64,000 bases of DNA, from positions 32,374,992 to 32,438,991 of the forward strand of contig OX243825.1 of the NCBI GenBank assembly GCA_945859605.1. The letters run 5' to 3'. Below, one piece after another: positions 1-10,071 of the stretch (position 1 is its first letter; every line of letters begins with the position of its first letter). The notes beneath the pieces are model-generated. The model ran no database searches, was not told the DNA's origin, and saw only the letters and a program-made list of their open reading frames with translations. The position numbers and the translations under genes are program-made. This stretch comes from Lumbricus rubellus (taxonomy: Eukaryota; Annelida; Clitellata; Crassiclitellata; Lumbricidae).

Positions 1-197
1 CGAGAGCGCTCTATTCTGCGCCTATCTGTGACCACCATATTGTTTCCAGTAAAATCCCATTTTAGCGTCGGTAATTATTTTCATGGCAAATTAAATCGTC
101 GCATCATAATGGCATACACAATGTGCAGTTTATGCATAATTGTCACCCAAGGTGACTATGAAGTTGTTAAATATGTCATCTCCCAGAAATCTATTGC

Positions 198-244
198 GAA
201 ACCGGTTTCAGATTACCCCCTAGAGGTAATCTGAAACCGGTTTC
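198..244. repeat. Perfect hairpin, 20-nt arms
   Basis: Arms GAAACCGGTTTCAGATTACC (198-217) and its reverse complement (225-244) enclose a 7-nt loop. The arm sequence matches the ends of the palindromic elements at 17130-17880 and 26765-27612, so this is probably a collapsed remnant of that family. Confidence 0.75.
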
Positions 245-510
245 ATCCTATCATCCAGCTCCTTTTTCCCCTACAGAGAAATTTCATCCAGCTTCCATTT
301 CACCTATAGAAAACCTTCATCCAGCTTCCATTTCTCAAGCGTCGTTTTCGTCAATCCAGCTTCTATTTCACCTACAGAGAACTTTCTTCCAGCTTCCATT
401 TCACCTATAGAAAACCTTCATCCAGCTTCCATTTCTCAAGCGTCGTTTCCGTCAATCAAGCTTCCATTTCACCTACAGAGAACCTTCATCCAGCTTATAT
501 ATCACGCATA
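245..510. repeat. Tandem array of ATCCAGCTTCYATTTC cores
   Basis: Seven or eight copies of ATCCAGCTTCYATTTC alternate with short spacers at about 34-bp spacing. This is the inner-domain module of the FB elements, here inside a family 2 element without 15-bp outer repeats. Confidence 0.7.
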
Positions 511-660
511 TTAAACGGAAATGCGTACGCTAAGTAATAATAATCGCTGAAAATGAAACTCCTAGAAAAACGCTAAGAAAATTAAGGTACTTGTGGGTTT
601 TACGACCCCCAAAACTTAAAATTTCGAGAAAAAATATTTCCGACGAAATAGAAGCGGAAT

Positions 661-740
661 TTCTCACGTGAGGGTCGTTTAGGGCTCAGGTTAGGCGCCG
701 TGAGGGTCGGTTGGGGTTAGTGTTAGGGTTAGTGCAGTCA
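661..740. repeat. Telomere-like degenerate TTAGGG stretch
   Basis: GGTCGGTTGGGGTTAG and GTTAGGGTTAG type runs follow the phrase GAAATAGAAGCGGAATTTC. The same cassette recurs near 54060-54190 and 55100-55200, so it is a dispersed repeat and not a chromosome end. Confidence 0.5.
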
Positions 741-1118
741 TTATGCTGAAATTGAAGCTGGAATGATAATCAATAATTGTCAATGAAATAGAAGTTATAT
801 TGACGAAAAATATTGACTTACGAAATAGAAGTGGGATTTATGGAACAAATTGTTGCATAAACAGAAGCTGGATGAATGAAAAGGATTCTCGGCAAACTAG
901 AAGTTGGATTTATTCAACATAACGCTGCAACATTACTTCTTGGGGGTCGTAAAACCCACAAGTACTGAAAATAATTACCGACGCTAAAATGGGATTTTAC
1001 CTTGTTTCCTTGCTACCGAGCAATTCTAGAGTTTCACCCCGACTTGAATTCGACCAACGCTAAAAACCCATGCAATGAAAATAATTTACGACGCTAAACT
1101 ACGTGTTTACCTGTGCGA

Positions 1119-1330
1119 AATTATTGAGATAATAGTCGTTAGCGAAAACCTGCAGACATCAATGTTGGATTCGAATAAAACTCATGCCAACAATCGACAA
1201 TAATTTACGAATGTTCTTTGTTAGGAATCTAAAATGGCTATCACAAGACAGAACCTTTGAGATCAAGAAGTCAGATGTGGCGTTCTCCTGCCCTCTAGTG
1301 ATTATTCTGCCGTAATTATACCGTATTTGC
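1119..1330 (-). promoter_or_regulatory. Conserved block of about 200 bp, candidate ZNF 5' region
   Basis: This is one of five copies in the window (others near 4990-5225, 16600-16820, 44520-44740, 55600-55800), all in the same orientation. Shared landmarks are AAAACCTGCAGACATCAAT, TTCGAATAAAACTCACG, AAAATGGCTATGACGAG and CCTCTAGCGA. Four copies lie upstream of a minus-strand ZNF gene. This one would serve a gene beyond the left edge. On the minus strand CTGCAG followed by GTTTTA could be a splice donor. A promoter or first-exon role is inference. A dispersed repeat is the alternative. Confidence 0.35.
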
Positions 1331-1333
1331 AAT

Positions 1334-1928
1334 GGTGTCACGACAACTCGTCTAACGACAACTCGTCTAACGACAAGTGGTCTCCGGACAATTCGTCTAA
1401 CGACAACTGGTCTACTGACAACTTATCCAGCGCTTGAGAAATGGAAGCTGGATGACAGTTTTTAGAGGTGAAATGGAGGTTGGATTGATGAAAAAACGCA
1501 AGAGAAATGGAATCCGGATGATGGTTCTCTTACAGGTGAAATAGAAGCTGGATTGATGAAAATAACGCATGGTAAATAAAAGCTGGATGAAGGTATTTCT
1601 AGATCTGAAATGGAAGCTGGATTGATAATAAAACCCCTTAAGTAATGAAAGCTGGATGATTGTACTTTTATATATGAAATAGAAGCTGGATTGACTAAAA
1701 TAACAGGCGAGAACTAGAAGCTGGATGAAGGTATTTTTAGATTTGAAGTAGAAATGGGTGCATGTTGGAATACATGAATGAAAATCGTCAATCCAGCTTC
1801 CATTTAAGCAAAAAAAACATTTTCGTAAATCCAGCTTCTATTTCATCAATACTATTCGTCAGTAGACCAGTTGTCGTTAGACCAATTGTCCGGAGACGAG
1901 TTGTCGGTAGACCAGTTGTCGTGGAACC
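1334..1928. mobile_element. FB foldback element, copy 1 (complete)
   Basis: It starts GGTGTCACGAC and ends GTCGTGGAACC. ATTTGCAAT flanks it on both sides (1325-1333 and 1929-1937), a perfect 9-bp target duplication. The left outer domain has six 15-bp units of the GACAACTCGTCTAAC type. The interior carries eight or more GAAATRGAAGCTGGAT cores at 32-35 bp spacing, a centre with TGCATGTTGGAATACATG, then inverted cores and an inverted outer domain. There is no credible coding sequence. Short open frames arise because the repeat unit is a multiple of three. Confidence 0.85.
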
Positions 1929-2493
1929 ATTTGCAATAAGTTCATTCAGACATAGCCTATAATGAAAAAACTAAAATTGAAAATGCCGAAACAAATTTTA
2001 AAAGCTAGCCTACAGTTCTCGTTTTCTCAAATATGAAACGTCCTTTTATTTCACAAAAAAGCAGAACATTGTGACACAAATTGTTGCATAAATTTGGGAC
2101 CGTCATTCCCAGTTAGCCTATAGCCCTATGCCCAACATTCAATCTGACAAATCGCAGAATAATTACAGGTAGGCCCCTACAGGTTATACGAAATACGGCC
2201 CACTATAGCACGACACGCAGGTCCGCTTTACAGCAATGACAGTGGGTTCGGTAGCTTGACACTAGAGGCCTGAATGCTGAATCAGTACTGGTTCGGCCAA
2301 GCCAAAAGGGCTATCTTATATTCAGCAGAACCCCAGTCAAGGAACACAGCAGCAAAGCGTCAGTGTCAGCTAACAGAAACTTTTATAAATTAATGCCCTG
2401 CATGAAATTCACGTCTGCATGCAGTAATTCTTCATATGGTAGTCCTTGGTACTTGCTCATCACAATAGTAATTATTGTGCCACAGTATTTTCA
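1929..2493. other. Intergenic, 3' flank of ZNF A
   Basis: No gene is visible. From about 2395 the sequence (CACGTCTGCATGCAGTAATT, CACAGTATTTTCA) matches the 3' flanks of ZNF B, C, E and F, so it is ancestral flank of the gene family, separated from gene A by an FB and a SINE insertion. Confidence 0.6.
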
Positions 2494-3076
2494 GGTTCCA
2501 TGACAACTGGTCTACCGACAACTCGTCTAACGACAACTCGTCTCCTGACAATTGGTCTAACGACAACTGGTCTACTTACGAATAGTATTGATTTACGAAA
2601 ATGTTCTTTTGCTGGAATGGAAGCTGGATTGATGATTTTCATTCATGTATTCCAACATGCACCCATTTCTACTTCAAATCTAAAAATACCTTCATCCAGC
2701 TTCTATTTCTCGCCTGTTACCTTAGTCAATCCAGCTTCTATTTCATATATAAAAATGCCCTCATCCAGCTTCCATTACTTAAGCGGCTTTCTTATCAATC
2801 CAGCTTCCATTTCAGATCTAGAAATACCTTCATATTTATCATGCGTTATTTTCGTCAATCCAGCTTATATTTCACCTGTAAGAGAACCATCATCCAGATT
2901 CCATTTCTCTTGCGTTTTTCCATCAATCCAACCTCCATTTCACCTCTAAAAACTATCATCCAGCTTCCATTTCTCAAGCGCTGGATAAGTTGTCAGTAGA
3001 CCAGTTGTCGTAGACGAATTGTCCGGAGACCACTTGTCGTTAGACGAGTTGTCGTTAGACGAGTTGTCGTGACACC
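2494..3076. mobile_element. FB foldback element, copy 2 (opposite orientation)
   Basis: Ends are GGTTCCATGAC and GTCGTGACACC. GTATTTTCA is duplicated at 2485-2493 and 3077-3085 (perfect 9 bp). Outer 15-bp repeats and inner cores are as in the copy at 1334, but the longer inner arm is on the right. It sits in the conserved CACAGTATTTTCA flank, which is uninterrupted downstream of ZNF C at about 40977-40990. Confidence 0.85.
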
Positions 3077-3123
3077 GTATTTTCATAGATAAAATCCCCA
3101 ATAATAATTGTCAACATTAATAG

Positions 3124-3440
3124 GCTAATAATAATAATAATAATGACAATTGTCTATGGCGCCGTAACGCAGCCATGTCGCTACAAGGGCGCCTCGACAG
3201 CGAAAGAACACACATTCAGAGACAAGCGATTGATGAACTCTATAGAGGCAGCCACATTCGGCGCCAAGAGAATGACGCCTGTCCCACCACACCACCACCA
3301 CCACCACCACCACCACACAAATACACGTAATGCGCGTGAAGCTCCATAGGCGGAAATAATCCAGTGCCTCTCCATAGGCAGAAATAATCCTGTGCCTCTC
3401 CATAGGCGGATAAATAATCCTGTGCCTCTCCAGTCTCCAT
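3124..3440 (-). mobile_element. SINE-like retroposon with ATA tail and CCA microsatellite
   Basis: An ATA-rich tail is followed by TGACAATTGTCTATGGCGCC and a body also found on the plus strand at 33560-33775, with 3' ends at 49911-49980 and 9792-9835. A (CCA)n run lies at 3286-3314, followed by three near-repeats of TGCCTCTCCATAGGC. The A/T-rich 3' tail suggests retroposition. No tRNA-like head was identified. Confidence 0.6.
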
Positions 3441-3489
3441 AGGCAGATACATTAGCAAATGACATTGTCTGTGCTTAAGAAAAATAGTC

Positions 3490-4790
3490 TCAAAGTCGCA
3501 ATTCAAAGAATTCCTCAAAGCTGTTTCTAGCCGGATTGTCGAAATGATGATTGCAATGTTCCATAAATACCTCTTGAATATCAAACATTTCATCACACAC
3601 TCCACAACCATAGGTTTCGACAGTGAAATATTTTACATCAGTAGTAAATATTGAATGATCAGCGTCCATTCTATTGTCATCTGGATTGGGTTTCTTGCTG
3701 TGGTTAGAAGAAACTAATTGATTCGATTCCACAATTAAAAACTCTGAACCATCATCGTCGTATCTCTTCGTCTTTTCCAACAACTTGCGTTCAGATAATA
3801 ATGTTTCTTCCCTGCGAATTTTCACCTTGGTGCCTCAACAAGTACTACCACAAGAAAACTCACGTTTTCTTGCCGATCCTCCGCTGTGAGTATTTATGTG
3901 TCTTTTGAGATGACCACTTTGTGCAAATGATCTTTCACATAATTTGCACTTGTTTGGCTTTATTCCTGTGTGTATTCTTGTGTGAATTTCCAATTGTCCC
4001 TTAAGACAAAAGGTCCTGTGGCAAACATTACAAAGGTATGATTTCTCTCCAGTGTGCGTTCTTCTGTGATAATGTAGATGATTTTTTAGAGCAAATGCTT
4101 TGTCACAAATATTGCAAATGTAGGGTTTCTCTCCTGAGTGAGTTCTCATATGGATCTTTAGACTCTCACCATATGAAAATGCCTTGTCACAAATATTGCA
4201 AATGTACGGTTTCTCTCCGGTATGAGCTCTTGTATGGACATTCAGGTGCATTCTGTTGCCAAACGCTTTGTGACATATATTGCACAAAAATGGTTTCTCT
4301 CCAGTGTGTGTCTTACTGTGCTATATCAGATGTGATTTTTGCGAAAATGTTTGTTACATAGATTGCACAGGTACGGTTTCTCTCCGGTGTGGGTCTTACT
4401 ATGACAAGCCAGAGTAGATCTGTGAGAAAATGCTTTGCCACATATATTGCAAATGTATGGTTTCTCTCCTGTATGAGTTTTTGCATGGCTATAGAGCAAA
4501 TGTTTATCGGCAAATGCTTTGTGACATGTACTGCAAGCATATCGTTTCTCCCCAGTGTGGATTCTTTTGTGGCTATACAAACCAGCTCTCTGTGCAAATG
4601 TTTTACTGCATGAATTGCACTTGTAGCGTTTTTCTCCAGTGTGTATTCTGTTGTGTTCTTTGAGATAACGACTGCTTGAAAAGACTTTCAAACATAAATT
4701 GCACTCACTTGTTTTTTCTCCAGTTTGTATTATTTTACGAGTCCTCATTGCAGATTTTTTTAAAAAAGCTATGCCACTTATATTGCACAA
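3490..4790 (-). pseudogene. ZNF A: broken C2H2 zinc-finger gene
   Basis: This is a paralogue of the intact ZNFs B, C and E. About ten fingers are recognisable in two reading frames: 4790-4326 holds the N-terminal array and 4287-3835 the C-terminal array, out of frame with each other. Near 4347 the run reads ATGTTTGTT where the D copy has ATGTTTTGTT, consistent with a 1-bp loss. An in-frame TGA at 3835-3837 replaces the CGA of paralogues and separates the array from its tail (3825-3490), which still has the divergent finger CGVC with EHCNHH. The tail stops at FFELRL, losing LDYFP. At least two disabling lesions are visible. An unannotated intron is unlikely because paralogues are continuous here. 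Confidence 0.8.
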
Positions 4791-5324
4791 GCAGAACAGT
4801 ATTTGTACCTAAATGGAAGCTGGATTGGTGAAAATGTTCTTTCTCAAATTCGAACTGAGTTGATGACAATGTTTTTGCTGAAATTGGAGATGTATTTCTG
4901 AAAAAATATTTGTTATTTAGGTTAAAGTCCTGCACAGGCCTAACAAACGCTTCCTACATTAGAACGGCCAGAAACTAAAACCCTTCTGCGATAGCACTAT
5001 TTCTTAATGTGCGAAATATTGAGATGGAAATCGATAACTAAAACCTGCAGACATCAATCTTTCATTCGAATAAAACTCACGTCAACAATCAACAATTTAA
5101 GAATTTTCTTCGTTATGAATCAAAAATGGCTATGACGAGAAAAAACCTTTACGAGCAAGAAGCAGCTATGTGATTCTTCTGTCCTCTAGCGATCAATGTA
5201 TCAATACAAATCATTGAAGTAGCGGATAGTCCTATTTAGCTCTATTTCAAAGTAAACATCTTAATGCGAATGAGCCGTTTTGACATCCCAATAATCTAAA
5301 TTATAAGCCAGGCCACGTCTACGG
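4791..5324 (-). other. 5' flank of ZNF A with conserved ~200-bp block
   Basis: The stretch 4791-5240 is duplicated at 44254-44760 upstream of ZNF D. Positions 4990-5225 are a copy of the conserved block described at 1119, including CTGCAGACATCAATCTTTC and CCTCTAGCGATCA. No coding sequence is visible. Confidence 0.55.
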
Positions 5325-6385
5325 GGTGTCACGACAATTCGTCTACAGACAACTCGTCTACCGACAAAAGTGGTCTCCGGACAATTCGTCTACAGACAAC
5401 TGATCTTCTCACAATTGATCCAGCGCTTGAGAAATGGAAGCTTAATGGCAGTTTTTAGAGGTGAAATGGAGGTTGACTTGATGAAAAAAAAACGCTAGAG
5501 GAATTGAATATAGATGATGTTTCTTTTACAAGTGAAATAGAAGCTGGATTGACGAAAATAGCGCATGATAGATAAAAGCTGGATCAAGGTATTTCTATAT
5601 CTGAAATAGAAGCTGGATTGATAAGAAAACCGCTTAAGTAATGGAAGCTGGATTAGGGTATTTTTATATCTGAATAGAAGCTGGATTGACTAAAAAAAAC
5701 AAGAAATAGGAATTGGATGAAGGGCATTGAAGGTATTTTTAGATTTGCAGTAGAAATGGGTGCATGTTGGAACACATGAATCATCATCATCATCATCATT
5801 ATCATTGGGCTCAATGCCCGTAAGAGTCCGACCGCCCACTCCGACGTACGCCACTCTCTGTCTGAGTCTGTCTCGCGTCATGTTGCCCAGCCTCAAACGG
5901 TCCAGTCAGCAGGTCTGCTCCATACCATAAACATCTTGGAGCAGCTAGACCACCTTGTCTGATTGAAGAGAATATTGGCATGAAGGACAACCTGGGTCAA
6001 TGCCCGTATGTGGCCCACGTATGCTCTCTCCTCCAACTCGCTCCACTGGTCTGTCCGTACCGGCCTGGGTCGCTATGTCACTTGTGTCGTGGTTTTTGCG
6101 GATTTCAATCGTCCTGCCAGTGTGTCGCCACCCATCTGGCAAACCTTCCTCCTTTGTCCGGGCTTAGGACCGGCACATGGATGTTGTTGGTTCCCTGTGG
6201 CGGAGGATGGATGCAGTTTAACGTCGTGCCCATGACAGAACACATGAATGAAAATCATCAATCCAGCTTCCATTTTAGCTAAAACACCATTTTCGTAAAT
6301 CCAGCTTCTATTTCATCAGTACTATTCGTCTGCAGACTAGTTGTCGTTAGACCAATAATTGTCCGGAGACGAGTTGTCGTGGCAA
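5325..6385. mobile_element. FB foldback element, copy 3, split by a retroposon
   Basis: The left outer repeats start GGTGTCACGAC. The right outer repeats end GTTGTCGTGG next to LINE sequence. The conserved centre (TGCATGTTGGAACACATGAAT) is interrupted by a retroposon. I could not find a clear 9-bp target duplication, so one end may be rearranged. Confidence 0.7.
5782..6237 (-). mobile_element. LINE-derived retroposon with CAT-repeat tail
   Basis: GAACACATGAAT flanks it on both sides (5770-5781 and 6238-6249), a 12-bp target duplication inside the FB copy. A (CAT)n end is the 3' tail of a minus-strand insertion. The 3' coding remnant reads RDRLRQRVAYVG, then an Asp-rich translation of the tail, resembling the C-terminus of a non-LTR reverse transcriptase. 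A close relative is at 32468-32957. Confidence 0.75.
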
Positions 6386-7460
6386 GCTACTGCCGTGTGC
6401 CCAACCAAATAAATTTTTTCTTAGATGGTTTCAAGCGTAGTCTATAATTGGATGACATACAAGCTTCTAGAGCATCCAAAGTCCCGCTCATTATCCGAAC
6501 CGCTTCGACAGCATTAGAAGGTAGTCGATGGGTGTAATCCTGGACGGTGTCACGACAACTCTCGTCCAACGACAACTCGTCCACGAAAAATTGATTCATC
6601 GACAAATGGCTAACAACAAAATGTTCCATGAAAATTTTTTGTCAATGATTTTTGCAGCTGAAATAGAAGCTGGATTAATGAGAAAGCGTTTGAGAAATGG
6701 AAGCTGGATGAGGGTTCTTTTGCAGGTGAAATAGACGCTGGACTTATGGACAGAACGCTTAGGAAATAGAAGCTGAATGAAGGTTCTTTTACATGTGAAT
6801 ACGAGCTGGATTGATGGAAACACGATTAAGAAATGGAAGGTGGATCAAGATGTTTTTCGATCTGAAATAGAAGCTGGATGCATGTTGAAGTACACGGATG
6901 AAAATAATAAATCCAGTTTCCAATTAGGTTAAAATATCGTAAAAGTATTTTCATAAATCCATCTTCTAATTCATAAATGAAGAACCATCATCCACCTTCC
7001 ATTTCTCTTGAAACGCTTTCTCATAAATCCGGCTTCTATTTCGGTGGACGAGTTGTCTGGGGACCAGTTGTCGTGGAACAGCCTGGACGTCATCAGCCTA
7101 CTGCTGACCAGAAACCTGAAGAGGCGTTAAGAGTGTGGCAAGAGCTGAGGTGTAGGCCTAGAAGCCCTAGATAATATAAAGTATGGGACCAAGGACTTAA
7201 CCTTGGGGTAGACCATATTGTGCAGGCACCCACGAGGACCTAGAAGAACCATGAACTACACAGAGAGAACGTTCATGAAGAAAAGAATCTATCCATTTGT
7301 AAAATGCACCAGACAAGCCAAAAGAAACACTCAGCTGCTCTAACAAAATATCGTGTCCTACAGTGTCATAAGCAGCGCTGACATCGAAAAGGGCCAACAG
7401 GGTCAATATCCACTTCAATATTTCACTCCAAACTCCACTAGGCCTACTGAAATTCATTCT
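6386..7460 (-). pseudogene. CR1/L2-like LINE reverse transcriptase fragments, split by FB
   Basis: Two minus-strand pieces (7460-7080 and 6545-6386) are one reverse transcriptase separated by an FB element. The first piece has LFDVSAAYDTVGHDILLEQL, SFLHERSLCVVHGS and QYGLPQG, which are palm-domain motifs of CR1-like LINEs. The second has MSSNYRLRLKPSKKKFIWLG. The uninterrupted plus-strand relative at 20360-21190 reads straight across the junction (GTCCAGGCTTACACCC). It is frameshifted and non-functional. The piece 7460-7197 recurs at 57018-56760. Confidence 0.8.
6546..7079. mobile_element. FB foldback element, copy 4, inside a LINE
   Basis: Ends are GGTGTCACGAC and GTCGTGGAAC. Flanks ATCCTGGAC (6537-6545) and AGCCTGGAC (7080-7088) match at 8 of 9 positions, and the latter equals the uninterrupted LINE sequence. 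The left part of its duplicate at 55854-56637 differs. Confidence 0.8.
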
Positions 7461-8290
7461 TTCATAATATCGATTCTCTTGAAATTAACGCCTCCAAACT
7501 ACCCAGAATGCTCTTGCCCGCGCTGTCACTCAGGGTTCCACGACAACTGGTCTACAGATAACTCGTCTAACGACAACTTGTCTCCGGACAATTCGTCTAC
7601 GACAACTGGTCTACGACAACTGGTACAAACTACTCCAGCTTCTATTTCACCTATATAAACCTTCATCCAGTTTCCATTTCAAATATAAAGATATCTTCAT
7701 CCAGCTTCTATTTCGTATCTATGTAGGCGAAATAGAAACGGGATTGACGAAAAAAACTCTTAAGAAATAGAAGCTCAATCAAGGTATTTATAGATCTGAA
7801 ATACGAGCTGAATTGAAGAAAAACGCTAAAGAAATGGAGGCTGGATGAAACAATTTATAGATCTGAAATATAACTTGGATTTATAGAAAGAGCGATAAAG
7901 AAATGGAAGCTAGATGAAGGTTTATATAGGTGAAATAGAAGCTGGATTAATGATAAAACGTTTGAGAAATGGAAGCTGGATGAAGGTATCTTTATATTTG
8001 AAATAGAAGCTGGATGAAGGTTTTATATTGGTGAAATAGAAGCTGGATCAGTTTGTAGACGAGTTGTCATAGACGAGTTGTCTCCTAGACCAGTTGTCGT
8101 AGTCTCGTAGACGAATTGTCTGGAGACCACTTGTTGTTAGACGAATTGTCTGTAGACCAGTTGTCGCGACACCGTCACTAAGACCCCCAAACGTCACCAC
8201 ATAACTTCTGCTCTCAAGTCTCTTGCCTCTGCTGCTTTCCATTCACGACTCAGAACAGAACTCTTCAAGCTATCCTATCCAGATTCCAAT
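7440..8290 (+). pseudogene. LINE reverse transcriptase C-terminal fragment, split by FB
   Basis: The plus strand encodes RLQTTQNALARAVT, an FB insertion, then KTPKRHHITSALKSLA, matching the LQ..QN.LAR.V...P...HITP.L.SL region of non-LTR reverse transcriptases. It is a different element from the minus-strand CR1-like piece beside it. The copy at 57040-57860 keeps the frame just upstream (LEIKRLQ) where this copy has lost a base. Confidence 0.65.
7534..8173. mobile_element. FB foldback element, copy 5
   Basis: Ends are GGTTCCACGAC and GTCGCGACACC. Flanks GTCACTCAG (7525-7533) and GTCACTAAG (8174-8182) match at 8 of 9. It interrupts a LINE codon run (RAVT, KTP). It is present at the same site in the duplicate segment (57096-57754), so it predates the duplication. 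Confidence 0.85.
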
Positions 8291-8639
8291 TTGTGGCAAA
8301 AAGGGTTCAAATATAAAAGAAAATGTTATTGTTTTCAGTATTTAGCCTCTATTAGCCAACATCTTAACAATGCATTCTAAAGAAACTGGAAGCCAACATT
8401 ACAACAAACATTAACTATATTTAAACTGATATATTACTTAAATGATTTGCATTCCAGTTGTTGATGGCTCCACTGCAAAGAAATTTTAAAGGATGTGTTG
8501 CTGAAACACAGACATCAGCATTGAATAAGAGACCAGGACAGGAAAATGTTCCTCTGTTTTCGAAAAAGCTAAATTGTTGAGTATTTTCTAATTTTTGAAT
8601 GTTCAGTCCCTGAGTCCTGCTGTCTATACTCAAAATCAT
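8290..8639. other. Duplicated flank without recognisable gene
   Basis: No gene is supported. The stretch is repeated at 57880-58226. A more diverged copy lies at 48650-48930 beside ZNF E, so it belongs to the 3' flank that travels with the ZNF unit. An open frame of 72 codons on the minus strand has no known domain. Confidence 0.5.
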
Positions 8640-9481
8640 CCCCTTAGAATTATAATGCTCTATCGTAGATTTTTGCGAAACCGAGAAAAACTACTTCAAA
8701 GTTTGGGCACTGTTTTAAGCCAAGAATTTTAAACTAGATTCCTTTGAAGGATAATTATCATCATTTCTAGGTTCCCGTTGGTGACTTAATTGCAAAAATA
8801 AGGTTTATTTTTATGAAAACAAGTGAAAAAATATCGAAAATTGCAAAAAAGTGCAAACATGCATGTTAGAGCAATATAATTCCAAATGACGAAGTACATG
8901 TAGTTGTAATAATGCTATAAGTTAAACATGCAGCAGCGTTTATTTAATAACGTCCTGAGTATAATATTGATCTATCATAGTTTTGTAACAGAGAACTTGG
9001 ACGATCTAGGCTGCCAACTTTTTATTTTACCATTCCGGGACAACCATAACTAATTTGGTGCTATTCAGTAACGTTTTGCTGTAACATGACGAATCCAGAC
9101 GCCAATGATAGAGCATTATAATACTAACAAAGTCTATTCAGTAATGTTTTGCTGTAACATGACGAATCCAGCCCTGTGATTGGATGCCTATGATAGAGCA
9201 TTATAATACTAACGAAATCGATTCACTAACGTTTTGCTGCAGCATGACGAATCCAGCCTTGTGATTGGATGCCAATGATAAAGCAATATAATACTAACGA
9301 AGTCTAGATTGGAAACAGGTTCTCATGATAGAGCATTTAAATACTGACTTATAACTAAGAAACGACCGCTTCGATCAGCTAGCTCTTTTGTCTAATGATA
9401 GAGCAAATGCTACACTAAAGAGATTGATACCAAACTCGATTTTTTCAAAAATTCATGATAGAGCATTATAATTCTAAGGGG
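8640..9481. mobile_element. TIR element with internal TGATAGAGC repeats
   Basis: Inverted ends begin CCCCTTAGAATTATAATGCT and continue into CTATC. Inside, TGATAGAGCATTATAAT recurs about six times and a unit of about 80 bp (TTTTGCTGTAACATGACGAA) repeats three times. There is no transposase and I found no target duplication. The second copy is at 58227-59072. Confidence 0.55.
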
Positions 9482-10071
9482 ACGAAATGTCGACGGAAGA
9501 CTTCAAGGAAAGCGTCCGTTGACAGATCGTCGATGTTGACAAAGTTGACCGTGAGCAGATTTCGATGCTGTCGCCTTGTTTCAAATTGACGCAGACAGGA
9601 AAATGCGGCTTCAGCAACCAGATCCTTGGAAATTCATTTTGCAACATTACGATTTCACTCTCTTCTATGATTTTTTCGGTATAATCCAGTCACCTGCATC
9701 GCTTGTCAAACTTCAAATTCTTTCTGAACTGATTATGGCATTTTTCATATTTCAATAGTTTCCTTCAAGAGTGTAATTCCACATCTGACTTATGACAATT
9801 TCTATGGCGCGTTACGGCGCCATAGAAATTGTCATTGCGAAATTCCTTGTTTTCTCAAACTCAATTCACATTGATTTGAACAGTGTCATGCTCCATATGA
9901 ACTTTCACCATTCTTTAGCCTTCCTTTGCTACAGTGATTTTTGTCCATGATAGTCCCATGATCTCGTTATGAGATCAACGTCTGCATGAAGTAATTCTTC
10001 ATTATGGTAGCCGTGTACAAACTCTTACTCATTACAATAGTAATACATGTGTCACAGTATTTTTAAATATA
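9482..10071. other. 3' flank of ZNF B
   Basis: No gene is supported. It contains a perfect hairpin at 9792-9835 and the flank conserved between ZNF paralogues (CCATGATAGTCCCATGATCT, ACAATAGTAATACATGTG). A 60-codon open frame at 9576-9758 has no recognisable domain. Confidence 0.5.
9792..9835. repeat. Hairpin of two head-to-head SINE ends
   Basis: ATGACAATTTCTATGGCGC and its perfect reverse complement are separated by GTTACG. The arms equal the 3' end of the SINE-like repeat seen at 33721-33770. The duplicate at about 59400-59440 has one arm mismatch. Confidence 0.75.

Larger units (their letters stand above)
48..1001. mobile_element. Inverted-repeat element, family 2 (8-bp target duplication)
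   Basis: The ends are inverted copies of about 36 bp that begin GGTAAAATCCCATTTTAGCG and continue with the motif CGGTAATTATTTTCA. The left terminal base is A instead of G. TTGTTTCC flanks both sides (40-47 and 1002-1009), a perfect 8-bp target duplication. No transposase is visible, so the element is non-autonomous. The interior holds a hairpin, an array of inverted ATCCAGCTTC cores and a telomere-like stretch. The same ends recur at 53015-53430 and 54395-54844. The superfamily is undetermined. Confidence 0.7.

Noticed and set aside
1334..1928. CRISPR-like array from regularly spaced repeats
   Set aside because: Spacers are themselves repeated and short, units invert at the centre, the sequence is eukaryotic, and there are no cas genes.
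2446..2999. Open frames of 132 and 167 codons on the plus strand, and similar ones in other FB copies (e.g. [14 protein letters not shown] or [10 protein letters not shown] phrases)
   Set aside because: The 15-bp outer unit is a multiple of three and the inner units have few stops, so frames stay open by chance. No two copies keep a common protein.
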